Of a stretch of DNA of 64,000 nucleotides, positions 49,569 to 57,643 are shown piece by piece. Below the pieces are notes generated by a model. It did no database searches. It saw only the letters and a list, made by a program, of their open reading frames with translations, and was not told the origin of the DNA. The DNA is from Serinicoccus kebangsaanensis. GTDB taxonomy: Bacteria; Actinomycetota; Actinomycetes; Actinomycetales; Dermatophilaceae. The stretch's first letter is position 1; every line of letters begins with the position of its first letter. Position numbers and translations under genes: made by a program. The stretch is taken from NCBI RefSeq assembly GCF_008919445.1, contig NZ_VSLG01000012.1:1-64000 (forward strand), given 5' to 3'.

Positions 49569-50494
49569 CAGACGGTCACCCTCGTGATGCGTCGGATGAG
49601 GATGAACCCGAGGACGAACATCACGCCGGCGACCGCGAGCACGATCTGCCCGATGAGGTTCTGCGTCAGCGCGTCCAGCGAGCCGGGGCTGACGAGGTTC
49701 ATCAGGAAGACCGATCCGACACCGATCATGAGCACCATGTAGCCGCTGAAGATGGCGCCGGACATGGTGGTGCGCAGCTCGCGCTCCAGGTCGCGGCGGT
49801 CCTCGAGGGTGCCGGCGATGCCGTTGAGCGCGGTGGTGAGCCGACCACCCGCCTGGCTCTGGATGAGCAGCGTCCGGACCAGCACGTCCAGCTCCCGCGA
49901 GGGCAGGCGGTCGTTGAGGTCGGCGAGCGTGTCGTTGAGGCTCTGGCCCAGGCTCATCTGGCGCTGGATCTCGAGGAACTCCGTGTGCGCGGGGTCGGGC
50001 AGCTCCTGGACGACGAGGTCGACCCCGCGACGCAGCGCCAGCCCGGCGGAGGTGGCGTTCGACAGGAGCCGCGCGAGGTCGGGGAGCTGCTCGATGAAGG
50101 CGGCGATCCGCTTCTGCCGACGGACCTCGAGCCACCGCAGGGCGGAGGCCACGATCGCCACGACGACCAGGGCGGAGCCCACGTTGCCCATGAACCCGTG
50201 CAGGAGGTAGCCCACGACCAGGCTCGTGGCGCCCACGATGACGACGAAGTCCGCCGGTCCTGCGGGCAGGTGGGCACCGGTGAGCCGCAGGTCCAGGGCA
50301 CGGCCCCAGCGGGTCCGGCGCGCCCGCGCGTTGAGCCGCCCGCGCCACTCCCGCAGGACCTCCGGGCGGTCGTCGCCGCGCGCCGACGCGGTGAGCTCGG
50401 CCGAGCGTCGAGCCGTCTCCCGGACGGCGACGACGCCGAGCACCGCGGCGATGAGGGTGGCGGCGAGCAGCGCGCTGATGATGGCGGGGGTCAC
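49568..50494 (-). CDS. tadB: TadB-like pilus assembly membrane protein
   Basis: A 308-residue F-domain protein with QLPDLARLLSNATSAGLALRRGVDLV and LIQSQAGGRLTTALNGIAGTLEDRR, the paired F-domain motifs. It starts with GTG overlapping the tadA stop (GTGA). It forms the inner-membrane platform together with TadC. Confidence 0.87.
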   Translation of the reverse strand: MTPAIISALLAATLIAAVLGVVAVRETARRSAELTASARGDDRPEVLREWRGRLNARARRTRWGRALDLRLTGAHLPAGPADFVVIVGATSLVVGYLLHGFMGNVGSALVVVAIVASALRWLEVRRQKRIAAFIEQLPDLARLLSNATSAGLALRRGVDLVVQELPDPAHTEFLEIQRQMSLGQSLNDTLADLNDRLPSRELDVLVRTLLIQSQAGGRLTTALNGIAGTLEDRRDLERELRTTMSGAIFSGYMVLMIGVGSVFLMNLVSPGSLDALTQNLIGQIVLAVAGVMFVLGFILIRRITRVTV

Positions 50495-51801
50495 AGCTGC
50501 CCCTGCCCCTGGAACGCCGGGGGCACGGTGCCCCCGTTGAACCTGATCATGCGGTCGAGGTGCTCGGTCACCGGACCGGTGGCGAAGTGACCGAGGACCG
50601 GCTGGCCGGGCTCCGGCGGCTGGTGCTGGTACTGCGCCAGCAGCTGCGTGTTGTAGGTCTCGCGCCGCGACGAGGTGAGCGCCGCGATCTCCACCACCTT
50701 GCGGGTGCGGTCCGGCATACGGGTCAGCTGGACGACGACGTCGACCGCGGAGTTGATCTGGTCGCGCAGCACGTCGACCGGCAGCTGCAGCTCGTCCATC
50801 GAGGCGAGCGTCTCCATCCGGCCGAGGGCGTCGGCGGAGGAGTTCGCGTGCACCGTGGCGAGCGATCCGGCGTGACCGGTGCTCATCGCCTGGAGCATGT
50901 CGAGCGTCTCGCCGCCACGGACCTCTCCGACGACGATCCGGTCCGGCCTCATCCGCAGGCTGTTGCGCACCAGGTCGCGGATGCTGACCCGGCCCTCACC
51001 CTCGACGTTGGCGGGCCGCGACTCCAGCCGCACGACGTGCGGCTGCTGCAGGCTCAGCTCGGCCGCGTCCTCGATGGTGATGATCCGCTCGTCGTCCGGG
51101 ATCACGCCGGAGAGGGCGTTGAGGAAGGTCGTCTTCCCGGTGCCCGTCCCGCCGGAGATGATGATGTTGGCCTTGGCCCGGACGAGGGCGGCGAGCAGCT
51201 CCGCCATCTCGGTGGAGAGGGTGCCGTTGGACACGAGCTCCTCCAGCCGGAACGGCTGGGGGAAGCGCCGGATGGTCAGGGTCGGGCCGTCGAGCGCCAG
51301 CGGAGGGATGATGACGTTGACCCGCTCGCCGCTCTCCAGCCGGGCGTCGACCATCGGGCTGGACTCGTCGATGCGGCGGTTGACCTTGGACACGATGCGG
51401 TCGATGGTCTGCATGAGCTGGTCGTGCGAGGAGAAGACCGTGGGGTAGCGCTCGACCCGGCCGCGCCGCTCCACGAAGACGGAGTCGGGGCCGTTGACCA
51501 TGATCTCGGTGATGGAGTCGTCCGCCAGCAACGGCTCCAGCACACCGAGGCCCAGGGCCTCGTCGACCACCCGGCGGATGAAGCTGCCGCGCTCGCGGTT
51601 GCTGAGGACCGGGCCCTCGACGCTGATGAGGTCCGACAGCCGCCGCTCCAGCCGGGCGCGGCGCTGGACGTCGGTCAGGCCGCGCAGCTCCTCCCGGTCG
51701 AGGTCGACCAGGAGCCGGTCCAGGTAGTCCTTGACCAGCGATCCCTGGGCGTTGCCCTCCTGCTGGCGGTCCTCGGCGGAGAGCCGGTCGCGCAGCGCCA
51801 T
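50491..51801 (-). CDS. tadA: TadA/CpaF pilus assembly ATPase
   Basis: A 436-residue secretion ATPase that powers Flp pilus assembly. Walker A is SGGTGTGKTTFLNALSG; IITIEDAAELSL, the Asp box and RPDRIVVGEVRGGETLDMLQAM (Walker B) and STGHAGSLATVHANS (His box) follow in order. The ATG overlaps the upstream tadE stop. Confidence 0.92.
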   Translation of the reverse strand: MALRDRLSAEDRQQEGNAQGSLVKDYLDRLLVDLDREELRGLTDVQRRARLERRLSDLISVEGPVLSNRERGSFIRRVVDEALGLGVLEPLLADDSITEIMVNGPDSVFVERRGRVERYPTVFSSHDQLMQTIDRIVSKVNRRIDESSPMVDARLESGERVNVIIPPLALDGPTLTIRRFPQPFRLEELVSNGTLSTEMAELLAALVRAKANIIISGGTGTGKTTFLNALSGVIPDDERIITIEDAAELSLQQPHVVRLESRPANVEGEGRVSIRDLVRNSLRMRPDRIVVGEVRGGETLDMLQAMSTGHAGSLATVHANSSADALGRMETLASMDELQLPVDVLRDQINSAVDVVVQLTRMPDRTRKVVEIAALTSSRRETYNTQLLAQYQHQPPEPGQPVLGHFATGPVTEHLDRMIRFNGGTVPPAFQGQGQL

Positions 51802-52178
51802 CAGTTGGTCCTGGGGAAGACGGCGTCGCGGGTGATGTCGACCCGGGTGAGCGTGAAGACGTTCGGGACGCCCACCGGCACGCTCGCGGTGACCTCGACG
51901 CACTGCTCGCTGCACCCGCCGGTGTTCACCGACTTCAGCTGGGCCCAGCTCGGCAGCGCCTGCGCCGCGGCGGCCTGGGGGGACTGCTGCATGCTCGCCG
52001 CACGTGCCGCGTTGCGTGCCGCCTGGTTGGTCGCGTCGACCGCGGAGACCATCGCGACGGCGTTGACGATGACGAAGACGAGGATGGCGAAGATCGGCAG
52101 GAAGCCCGCGACCTCGACGGCCACGGATCCCCGGTCCCTGCCGGACCTCGCCGACCGGGACGCGGTGTGAGCTGTCAT
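51801..52178 (-). CDS. TadE-family pseudopilin
   Basis: A 125-residue protein. RGSVAVEVAGFLPIFAILVFV is the TadE-type signal and helix, with Glu after the cleavage region, followed by the conserved VDATNQAARNAARAASM. Two cysteines in GGCSEQC probably pair outside. Its ATG overlaps the stop of the upstream fusion gene. Confidence 0.82.
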   Translation of the reverse strand: MTAHTASRSARSGRDRGSVAVEVAGFLPIFAILVFVIVNAVAMVSAVDATNQAARNAARAASMQQSPQAAAAQALPSWAQLKSVNTGGCSEQCVEVTASVPVGVPNVFTLTRVDITRDAVFPRTN

Positions 52179-53677
52179 GAGTTCGGCTCCCTCTGGACGG
52201 CGGCGCTCTGCGAGACGGTGAATGGGTCACCGATCGGGAAGACCCGGGGCACCGTGACCCGGACCGTGACCGAGTCACCGGCGGGCTGGAAGGAGAAGCC
52301 GTGCTCGAACATGTCCGGCATGGCGTCGCGAGCGGCCTGGGCGGAGACGCTGGTGTTGTCGGTCACCCCGAGCTCGCGGGCGCCGGCGTTGGCGCTGTGC
52401 CGGGTGAACGCGAGGGCGGTGGCGGCGAGGATCGCCTGGACGCCGACGAAGAAGACGGCGAGGAAGACCAGGACGGCGATCGGCAGCTCGACCGCCGACT
52501 GCCCGGCCTCGCGGTGGCGCCGCCGACCCTGCTCCTTGCGCTCGGCGGACAGCCCGAGGCTGACCGCCAGGGCCCGGACCGACGACCGGACGCTGCCGTC
52601 GCGCACCGTCGAGAGGTCCCCGATGTTGTGCGCGGCCTCGAGCTGGGCGAATCCGCTCGGGACGGTCACCGCGGCAGGCCGGCCGAGGAGTCGCCCGGCC
52701 ATGTCCGGCTGCACCTCGCGGCGCCGGTCGGCGCCGTTGAAGACGAAGTCCACCTCGGCCCTGGTGCGCATCCCCAGCCGCTCCCAGTCCGAGAGCATGC
52801 TGCGGGCCGCGTTGATGGAGGCGATGTCCGCACCGACCACGATCGCGGCGGTGTCGGCGAGCTCGACCATGGCGGCCTGGGCGTCCTCCACGTGCGTGCC
52901 CAGGTCGATGAGGATGACGTCGTAGAGGTAGCGCAGCTGCTGGATCACCTGGCGGGCGGCGGCACCGGTGACGTCGTCGGCCTTCTCCACCTCGGTGGGT
53001 CCGGCCAGGACGGAGTAGCCGGCGGGGGAGTCCACGACGACCTCACGGATGGTCCGGCCGGTGAGCTCGGCCGCCACGTCCGCGATCTCGGCGAAGGTCC
53101 GACGGGGCTTGACGTTGGCGAAGTAGGGGACCGAGCCGCGCCGGAAGTTGCCGTCGACCAGGCAGACCGTCTTGCCGGTCTTGGCGACCTCCTCGGCCAG
53201 CAGCACGCTGAGGGTCGAGGTGCCGACGCCACCCTTGGAGCCGGCCAGGGCGATGACCCGTCCGCGCTCCTCCCGGCCCTCGCCACCGGAGTAGACGCGC
53301 AGGCTCTTGCTCCAGGTGGCGGCGTTCTCGATCCGCGACTGGAGCTCGCTGAGCGAGGGCGGGGAGCTGATGACACCCCGCGCACCCAGCTCCATGACCG
53401 ACTGCAGCAACGCGGCGTCCGGCTCCGGCGCGATGACCAGGACCGCGAGGAAGGGGCGGGCGTTCTGGATGTCGCGGACGATGGACCGGTAGTCCTCGCG
53501 CAGCTCGCTGGAGAGCAGGACGACGTCGAGCTCGGGGTCGTCGAGCAGCGGGCCGAGCTCCCGTCCGGTGCGGGCGATGCCGAGCAGCTCGGTGTCGGGC
53601 ATCTCGCCGAGCAGCGACTGCAGCGAGGACTGCAGGCCCTGGTCGTTGACGACGGCGGCAGCCAGGATGCGGCTCAT
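52175..53677 (-). CDS. CpaE/TadZ-like ATPase fused to a TadE-like pseudopilin
   Basis: A 500-residue protein. Residues 1-130 form a receiver-like domain. From 140 comes a ParA/MinD-type ATPase with the deviant P-loop SKGGVGTSTLSVLL (KGG from Lys148) and CLVDGNFRRGSVPYF. After about residue 385 the reading frame continues without a stop into EAGQSAVELPIAVLVFLAVFF, the start of a TadE pseudopilin, which runs to the end. Gly392-Gln393 is where a prepilin peptidase would cut. CpaE and TadE are normally separate genes. Internal GTG codons could also give a free TadE. Confidence 0.82.
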   Translation of the reverse strand: MSRILAAAVVNDQGLQSSLQSLLGEMPDTELLGIARTGRELGPLLDDPELDVVLLSSELREDYRSIVRDIQNARPFLAVLVIAPEPDAALLQSVMELGARGVISSPPSLSELQSRIENAATWSKSLRVYSGGEGREERGRVIALAGSKGGVGTSTLSVLLAEEVAKTGKTVCLVDGNFRRGSVPYFANVKPRRTFAEIADVAAELTGRTIREVVVDSPAGYSVLAGPTEVEKADDVTGAAARQVIQQLRYLYDVILIDLGTHVEDAQAAMVELADTAAIVVGADIASINAARSMLSDWERLGMRTRAEVDFVFNGADRRREVQPDMAGRLLGRPAAVTVPSGFAQLEAAHNIGDLSTVRDGSVRSSVRALAVSLGLSAERKEQGRRRHREAGQSAVELPIAVLVFLAVFFVGVQAILAATALAFTRHSANAGARELGVTDNTSVSAQAARDAMPDMFEHGFSFQPAGDSVTVRVTVPRVFPIGDPFTVSQSAAVQREPNS

Positions 53678-53679
53678 GG

Positions 53680-54396
53680 TCAGTTGTCCCCTGTCGGCGT
53701 GAGGTTGGCAGGAGCGAAGATCTGACCCTCGTCGAGCGTGCTGTCGTCGTTGCGGGCGCGCAGCGCCAGACGCAGCTTCACGCTGAAGCTCTCACCGTAG
53801 GCGACCCGCAGGGCCTCCTCCGTGGGCAGCGCGAAGGTGATCGGGACACCCTGACCCGTCGTGAAGCCGCCACGTCCGTCCTCCTCGGTGATCTCCTCCG
53901 GGAGGCCCACGTCGATGACGAGTGCCCCCTGGGCCCAGAGCTGGCTGGACGGCGGCTCCTCCTCCTCGCCGGGGAAGGTGGCGATGATGTCGACCCGGTC
54001 CCCCGAGTTGACCTTGCCGGCGACGCCGGTCTCGGCATCGACCATGATCGCGATCTCCCGGTTGCCGGGCTCGATCCCGGGTCGGTCGATGAACATCCCC
54101 TCGGAGGCGAAGGTCCCGGCGCCCATGTCGTTGAGCGGGACCAGACCGACGATGTCGCGCGCGTCCCGGATGGACTGCTCGGAGGCCCAGCGCTCGGGGA
54201 CCTCGCGCAGCTCCAGGTCCTCGGCGGTGACCGGCTGGTATGCCTCGACGTCACGGGCCAGGGAGACCACGGTGATGAAGTTGCCGGCCCGCGCGTTCAC
54301 GTCGGCGATGAAGGACAGCACCGAGAAGAAGACGGCGATCGCACCGACCGCGGACAGGATCAGCAGCAGCAGACCGCGGCGCTGACGTGGGTTCAT
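53680..54396 (-). CDS. cpaB: CpaB/RcpC-like SAF-domain protein
   Basis: A 238-residue protein with one N-terminal helix (LLLLILSAVGAIAVFFSVLS). The SAF domain (VVSLARDVEAYQPVTAEDLELREVPE) and the RcpC/CpaB segment (EIAIMVDAETGVAGKVNSGDRVDIIATF) follow. It probably guides the pilus across the wall. The start overlaps the upstream gene and the fusion gene starts three bases after its stop. Confidence 0.83.
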   Translation of the reverse strand: MNPRQRRGLLLLILSAVGAIAVFFSVLSFIADVNARAGNFITVVSLARDVEAYQPVTAEDLELREVPERWASEQSIRDARDIVGLVPLNDMGAGTFASEGMFIDRPGIEPGNREIAIMVDAETGVAGKVNSGDRVDIIATFPGEEEEPPSSQLWAQGALVIDVGLPEEITEEDGRGGFTTGQGVPITFALPTEEALRVAYGESFSVKLRLALRARNDDSTLDEGQIFAPANLTPTGDN

Positions 54397-55163
54397 GAGG
54401 TCCTCCGGTGGACGACAGCGCCGCAGAAGGCGCAGATGGTGTCGCGGCACTCGAGCCGGCAGTTGGGGCAGGTGGTCGTGGGCGCCTCCACCGCGGAGGC
54501 GACGATCTCTTCGGGCGACCGCAGGAGGTAGGACCGCTCACGGAGCCGGTCGGTTCCCCACGGGCTGCTGATCGCCACCTCGGTCAGCTGGCCGAGGTCG
54601 GTGCCCGAGGTCGGCAGCGGCGGGATCTTCTCCGGCAGCTTCCCCCGGTCCAGGCTGACGAAGGCGTGCGCCTCGAACGGCTCGGGGGCAGAGGCCGCGG
54701 ACGTCACCGTCTGCGCCTCGGGGTCGACGAGGAAGCAGGAGCCCGGCCACAGGCTCAGCAGGTGCTGCCCGAAGCTGGGTCGCGGGTCCTCGAGCTTGGC
54801 GACGCTCGCCAGCTGGGCGAGGGAACGGATCGCGCCACGGGTGGCCTGCGCCAGCGCGAGGTGCTGCGGCGCGGTGAGCCCGGACGCCGCCGGCGCGGAG
54901 GTGACGTGCTGGACCAGGGCCAGCGCGGTCGGCGGCCCGGGCACCCGGAGCAGGGCCATCCCGGGGTGGTGCATGACGGCCCGGGCCAGCTCGCTGGTCC
55001 GCGCGGCCACCTCCGGCACCAGGATGAGGACCGCCTCGGGCCCGGGGCCGGGCGCGGCCAGCAGCTGTTCGGCGGTGTCCACGACATCGGCCACCTCGGA
55101 CTCGACGCTCATGGCCCCCGGGTGTCCGTCCGAGCCGGGCATGCCGACAGAGATCACGGACAT
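54393..55163 (-). CDS. Zinc-ribbon protein, first gene of the Tad operon
   Basis: A 256-residue soluble protein with no signal peptide. The last 30 residues hold CPNCRLECRDTICAFCGAVV, a four-cysteine zinc ribbon. The first 120 residues look like a degenerate receiver or P-loop-like alpha/beta domain (PEAVLILVPEVAARTSELARAV), but no catalytic motif is seen. The position before cpaB and the ATGA coupling suggest a role in regulating pilus assembly. No function can be assigned. Confidence 0.65.
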   Translation of the reverse strand: MSVISVGMPGSDGHPGAMSVESEVADVVDTAEQLLAAPGPGPEAVLILVPEVAARTSELARAVMHHPGMALLRVPGPPTALALVQHVTSAPAASGLTAPQHLALAQATRGAIRSLAQLASVAKLEDPRPSFGQHLLSLWPGSCFLVDPEAQTVTSAASAPEPFEAHAFVSLDRGKLPEKIPPLPTSGTDLGQLTEVAISSPWGTDRLRERSYLLRSPEEIVASAVEAPTTTCPNCRLECRDTICAFCGAVVHRRTS

Positions 55164-55226
55164 GACGACGGAACCTTCCCCTGCAGAAAAGACGATTGAC
55201 TGCCCGCCTCACCCGCAGGCGCGAGC

Positions 55227-55256
55227 ATCATAGCGCACAAAAAGCGCAGGATCATA
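55227..55256 (-). promoter_or_regulatory. AT-rich promoter region of the Tad operon with two TATGAT hexamers
   Basis: Minus-strand TATGAT occurs at 55256-55251 and again at 55232-55227, separated by 18 bases that include GCGC-tttttgt-GCGC. This is the most AT-rich intergenic stretch I saw here. One or both are likely -10 elements for the operon that starts at 55163. No strong -35 is visible. Confidence 0.5.
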
Positions 55257-55285
55257 CCCCAGCGCCAGCCGGGCGACCGAACGGG

Positions 55286-55645
55286 TCAGTGCAGGCTCAG
55301 GGTGCGCCCGCGGGTGATGCCCCAGTCCCGCAGGCTGCCGACCGGCATCTCGACGGTCGCGCTCGCCCGCCACCGGGGCATCGTCATCCCCCACCAGGGG
55401 CGCAGGGTCGCCGTGTGCAGGACCGTCCCCTCCCGGTCCACCACGGCCACGTCGATGGGGTACCGCATGCCGACCATGTGCACGGTCGGGCACCTTGTGA
55501 TCCAGAGGGCACCCTCCAGCCGGTCCGTGCCGAGCAGCCCCTTGCGACGCGTGGCCGGCGTGTCCGCGACGGTGGCCGCGGCGACGTCGGTCCCGTCCAC
55601 CCGGAGGCGTGCGGGACCGGGGCCGCACACGGCTCCGGTCCTCAT
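55286..55645 (-). CDS. DUF192-family protein
   Basis: A 119-residue protein with the DUF192 pattern: ATVADTPATRRKGLLGTDRL, HMVGMRYPIDVAVVDREG and the ending that sets the C-terminal beta strands. Proteins of this family often accompany actinobacterial Tad loci. The function is unknown. The start overlaps the upstream lipoprotein gene (ATGA). No signal peptide is seen. Confidence 0.8.
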   Translation of the reverse strand: MRTGAVCGPGPARLRVDGTDVAAATVADTPATRRKGLLGTDRLEGALWITRCPTVHMVGMRYPIDVAVVDREGTVLHTATLRPWWGMTMPRWRASATVEMPVGSLRDWGITRGRTLSLH

Positions 55646-56202
55646 GCGTCGCGCGTGGTGCCGAGGATCTGGCGGGCCAGCTCCGGTTCGTCGCCGACGA
55701 TGCTGGCCACGTAGACGCGGTCGGACTGCTCGAAGATGAGGCTCACCGTGGGGATGGACTCCGAGCCGTCACTGGCCTCGCTGCTCAGCAGCACGGCGGA
55801 GTCGCCGGAGCTCAGCGGCTCCAGGCTCACCGGGTCCTCCGCCGAGACCTCACCCTGCGTGCGGACCTCCTCGAGGGCCGTCGCCAGATCGGTCTCGGAG
55901 GTCGGGACGCTCACCACCGACAGCGCCATCCGGCTCGGTTCCTCGCCGAACGCCTGGGTGGCGAGCAGACCGTTGTCCTCCGGCTGCTCCTGCACCTCCC
56001 ATCCCTGCGGGACGGAGATGAGCACGGTGCCGATCTCGACGTCGACGTCGTCGGCGGAGGGTTCGGTCGCCTCCAGGGCGCTGGGCGCCGCCTCCGACGA
56101 CGACGCGGCGGGCGGGTCCTGCTGCGACGAACCGCCGTCGGTCGAGCACCCCGAGAGCGCCAGGGGCAGCAGGAGCAGGCTGGAGAGCACGATGCGACGC
56201 AT
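55642..56202 (-). CDS. Lipoprotein of the Tad region
   Basis: A 186-residue lipoprotein with signal LLLLPLALSGC, an acidic/Ser-rich linker and a C-terminal beta-rich domain (IGTVLISVPQGWEVQEQPED). The fold looks similar to that of the lipoprotein at 41224. The ATG at 56202 is chosen because TAGAGT lies seven bases upstream (leaderless); a GTG at 56211 is the alternative. Confidence 0.68.
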   Translation of the reverse strand: MRRIVLSSLLLLPLALSGCSTDGGSSQQDPPAASSSEAAPSALEATEPSADDVDVEIGTVLISVPQGWEVQEQPEDNGLLATQAFGEEPSRMALSVVSVPTSETDLATALEEVRTQGEVSAEDPVSLEPLSSGDSAVLLSSEASDGSESIPTVSLIFEQSDRVYVASIVGDEPELARQILGTTRDA

Positions 56203-56209
56203 GGCCGTC

Positions 56210-56215
56210 ACTCTA
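56210..56215 (-). promoter_or_regulatory. -10 element of a leaderless transcript (lipoprotein/DUF192)
   Basis: TAGAGT on the minus strand, seven bases before the ATG at 56202. It overlaps the stop codon of the upstream OmpA-type gene. Confidence 0.45.
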
Positions 56216-57601
56216 CGGCGTCCCTGGTGGCGGACCGGTCGTGACGGCGGCGTCGTCCGCGGACCCCTCGTCCGGCAGCACCGTCAGCTCGACGCGGCGG
56301 TTCCGGGCGCGCGCCGCCTCGACCTCTGCGCGGGTGCCCCTCTCCGGTGCCGCCATCTCCGACTCGCCGAGACCGCGCGTCTCGAAGACCCAGTCGTCGT
56401 CGAGGCGGGACCGCAGGCCCTCCTCGACGGCCCGCGCTCTCGCCCGCGACAGGGTGAGGTTGTCCTCCTCGTCGCCGCGTCCGTCGGTATGCCCGGTGAT
56501 GAGCAGTCGGCGGCCCGCCTGGGCCTCCAGCTGGGCGGCCGCGAGGTCCAGCGCCTCGCGCGCCTCGGGACGGATCTTCGCCTCGTCGGTGTCGAAGACG
56601 ACGGCGGTGTCCAGGGTCACCTGCACCCGGCTGAGCTCGGCACCCGCGTCCTGCGAGCGGGCCAGGAACTGTCGCTCCGCCCCGGCCTGCGGCGCCCCCT
56701 GGACCGGCATACGCATCGGCCACCCGTTCCACGGCAGCAGGACGAGGTCGGTGCCTCCGGGGTCGTCCAGCTCGGTATGCAGCCGGACGGCGTCACCCTC
56801 GATGCTGGGGAAGGTGCCGCGGGTGCACGACGTGGTGCTGGCGGTGCCCACGAACTCGCCGCTGACGGTGGTGACCGCGCCGAAGCACAGCGGGTCGACG
56901 GTGAACTGGTAGGAGCCGTACGGCGCGGCGCCGCCGCCGACCCGGGCGGTGACCTCCACCTCCACCGAGACCGTGCCGCCGGAGCGGCTGACCCCCAGCA
57001 CGGACAGCCAGTGCCGCGTCCCGAGAGGGCTGCTGTCCGCCGCCGGCACCGGCACGACCGGAACGCTCTGCGCCGTCCCGAAGTCGGGCATCGTGATGGT
57101 GACGGTGTCGGCGTCCTCAGGGGCGCTGAGGACGGTCATCACGCTCAGCGGAGGCTGACCGCCGAAGTCGCTCCGCACGACCGAGCACAGACACTTGTCG
57201 GCCGCGTCACGGACGGGGAGGTAGGTCGCGGGGTCACCGGCCACGGACAGCGTGAACGGGGCGAACTCGTGTCCCCAGGCCTGGGGCGGGGTGTGTCCCG
57301 GCTCCTGCCACTGGCGCGAGTCGGGGGTGCCCTCCAGGCCCGACAGGTCGAGCCGGCCGAGGACCACCACCCGGTCCGCCGCGAGCCGCTGGACACCGTG
57401 CAGCTCGAAGGTCACGCCCGAGGACGTCCAGCTCGCGATCGGGGCGGAGAGGTCGGGCAGCTCCCGGGGCGGTGCGGCGGTGGTGGTCGCCACCGGTCGC
57501 GGGAGGTCCTCCGACTCCGGCGGGGCCTCGGGCGGGGGGTTGCACCCCGCCAGCAGCACCGACCCCGCGGTCAGCGCCACCACCCGTCGTCTCGGAGACA
57601 T
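56213..57601 (-). CDS. OmpA-domain lipoprotein 2
   Basis: A 462-residue paralogue of the protein at 44103. The signal ends in VLLAGC. The middle domain shares FELHGVQRLAADRVVVLGRLDLS, WGHEFAPFTLSV, KCLCSVVRSDF and LVLLPWNGWPM with its relative, and the C-terminal OmpA domain has VVFDTDEAKIRPEAREAL, ITGHTDGRGDEEDNLTLS and ARNRRVELTV. AAGGAG precedes the ATG. It marks the upstream end of the Tad region. Confidence 0.82.
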   Translation of the reverse strand: MSPRRRVVALTAGSVLLAGCNPPPEAPPESEDLPRPVATTTAAPPRELPDLSAPIASWTSSGVTFELHGVQRLAADRVVVLGRLDLSGLEGTPDSRQWQEPGHTPPQAWGHEFAPFTLSVAGDPATYLPVRDAADKCLCSVVRSDFGGQPPLSVMTVLSAPEDADTVTITMPDFGTAQSVPVVPVPAADSSPLGTRHWLSVLGVSRSGGTVSVEVEVTARVGGGAAPYGSYQFTVDPLCFGAVTTVSGEFVGTASTTSCTRGTFPSIEGDAVRLHTELDDPGGTDLVLLPWNGWPMRMPVQGAPQAGAERQFLARSQDAGAELSRVQVTLDTAVVFDTDEAKIRPEAREALDLAAAQLEAQAGRRLLITGHTDGRGDEEDNLTLSRARARAVEEGLRSRLDDDWVFETRGLGESEMAAPERGTRAEVEAARARNRRVELTVLPDEGSADDAAVTTGPPPGTP

Positions 57602-57643
57602 CCCCGCTCCTTCATGGACCTCGTCGTCCGCTCCGGGATCACT

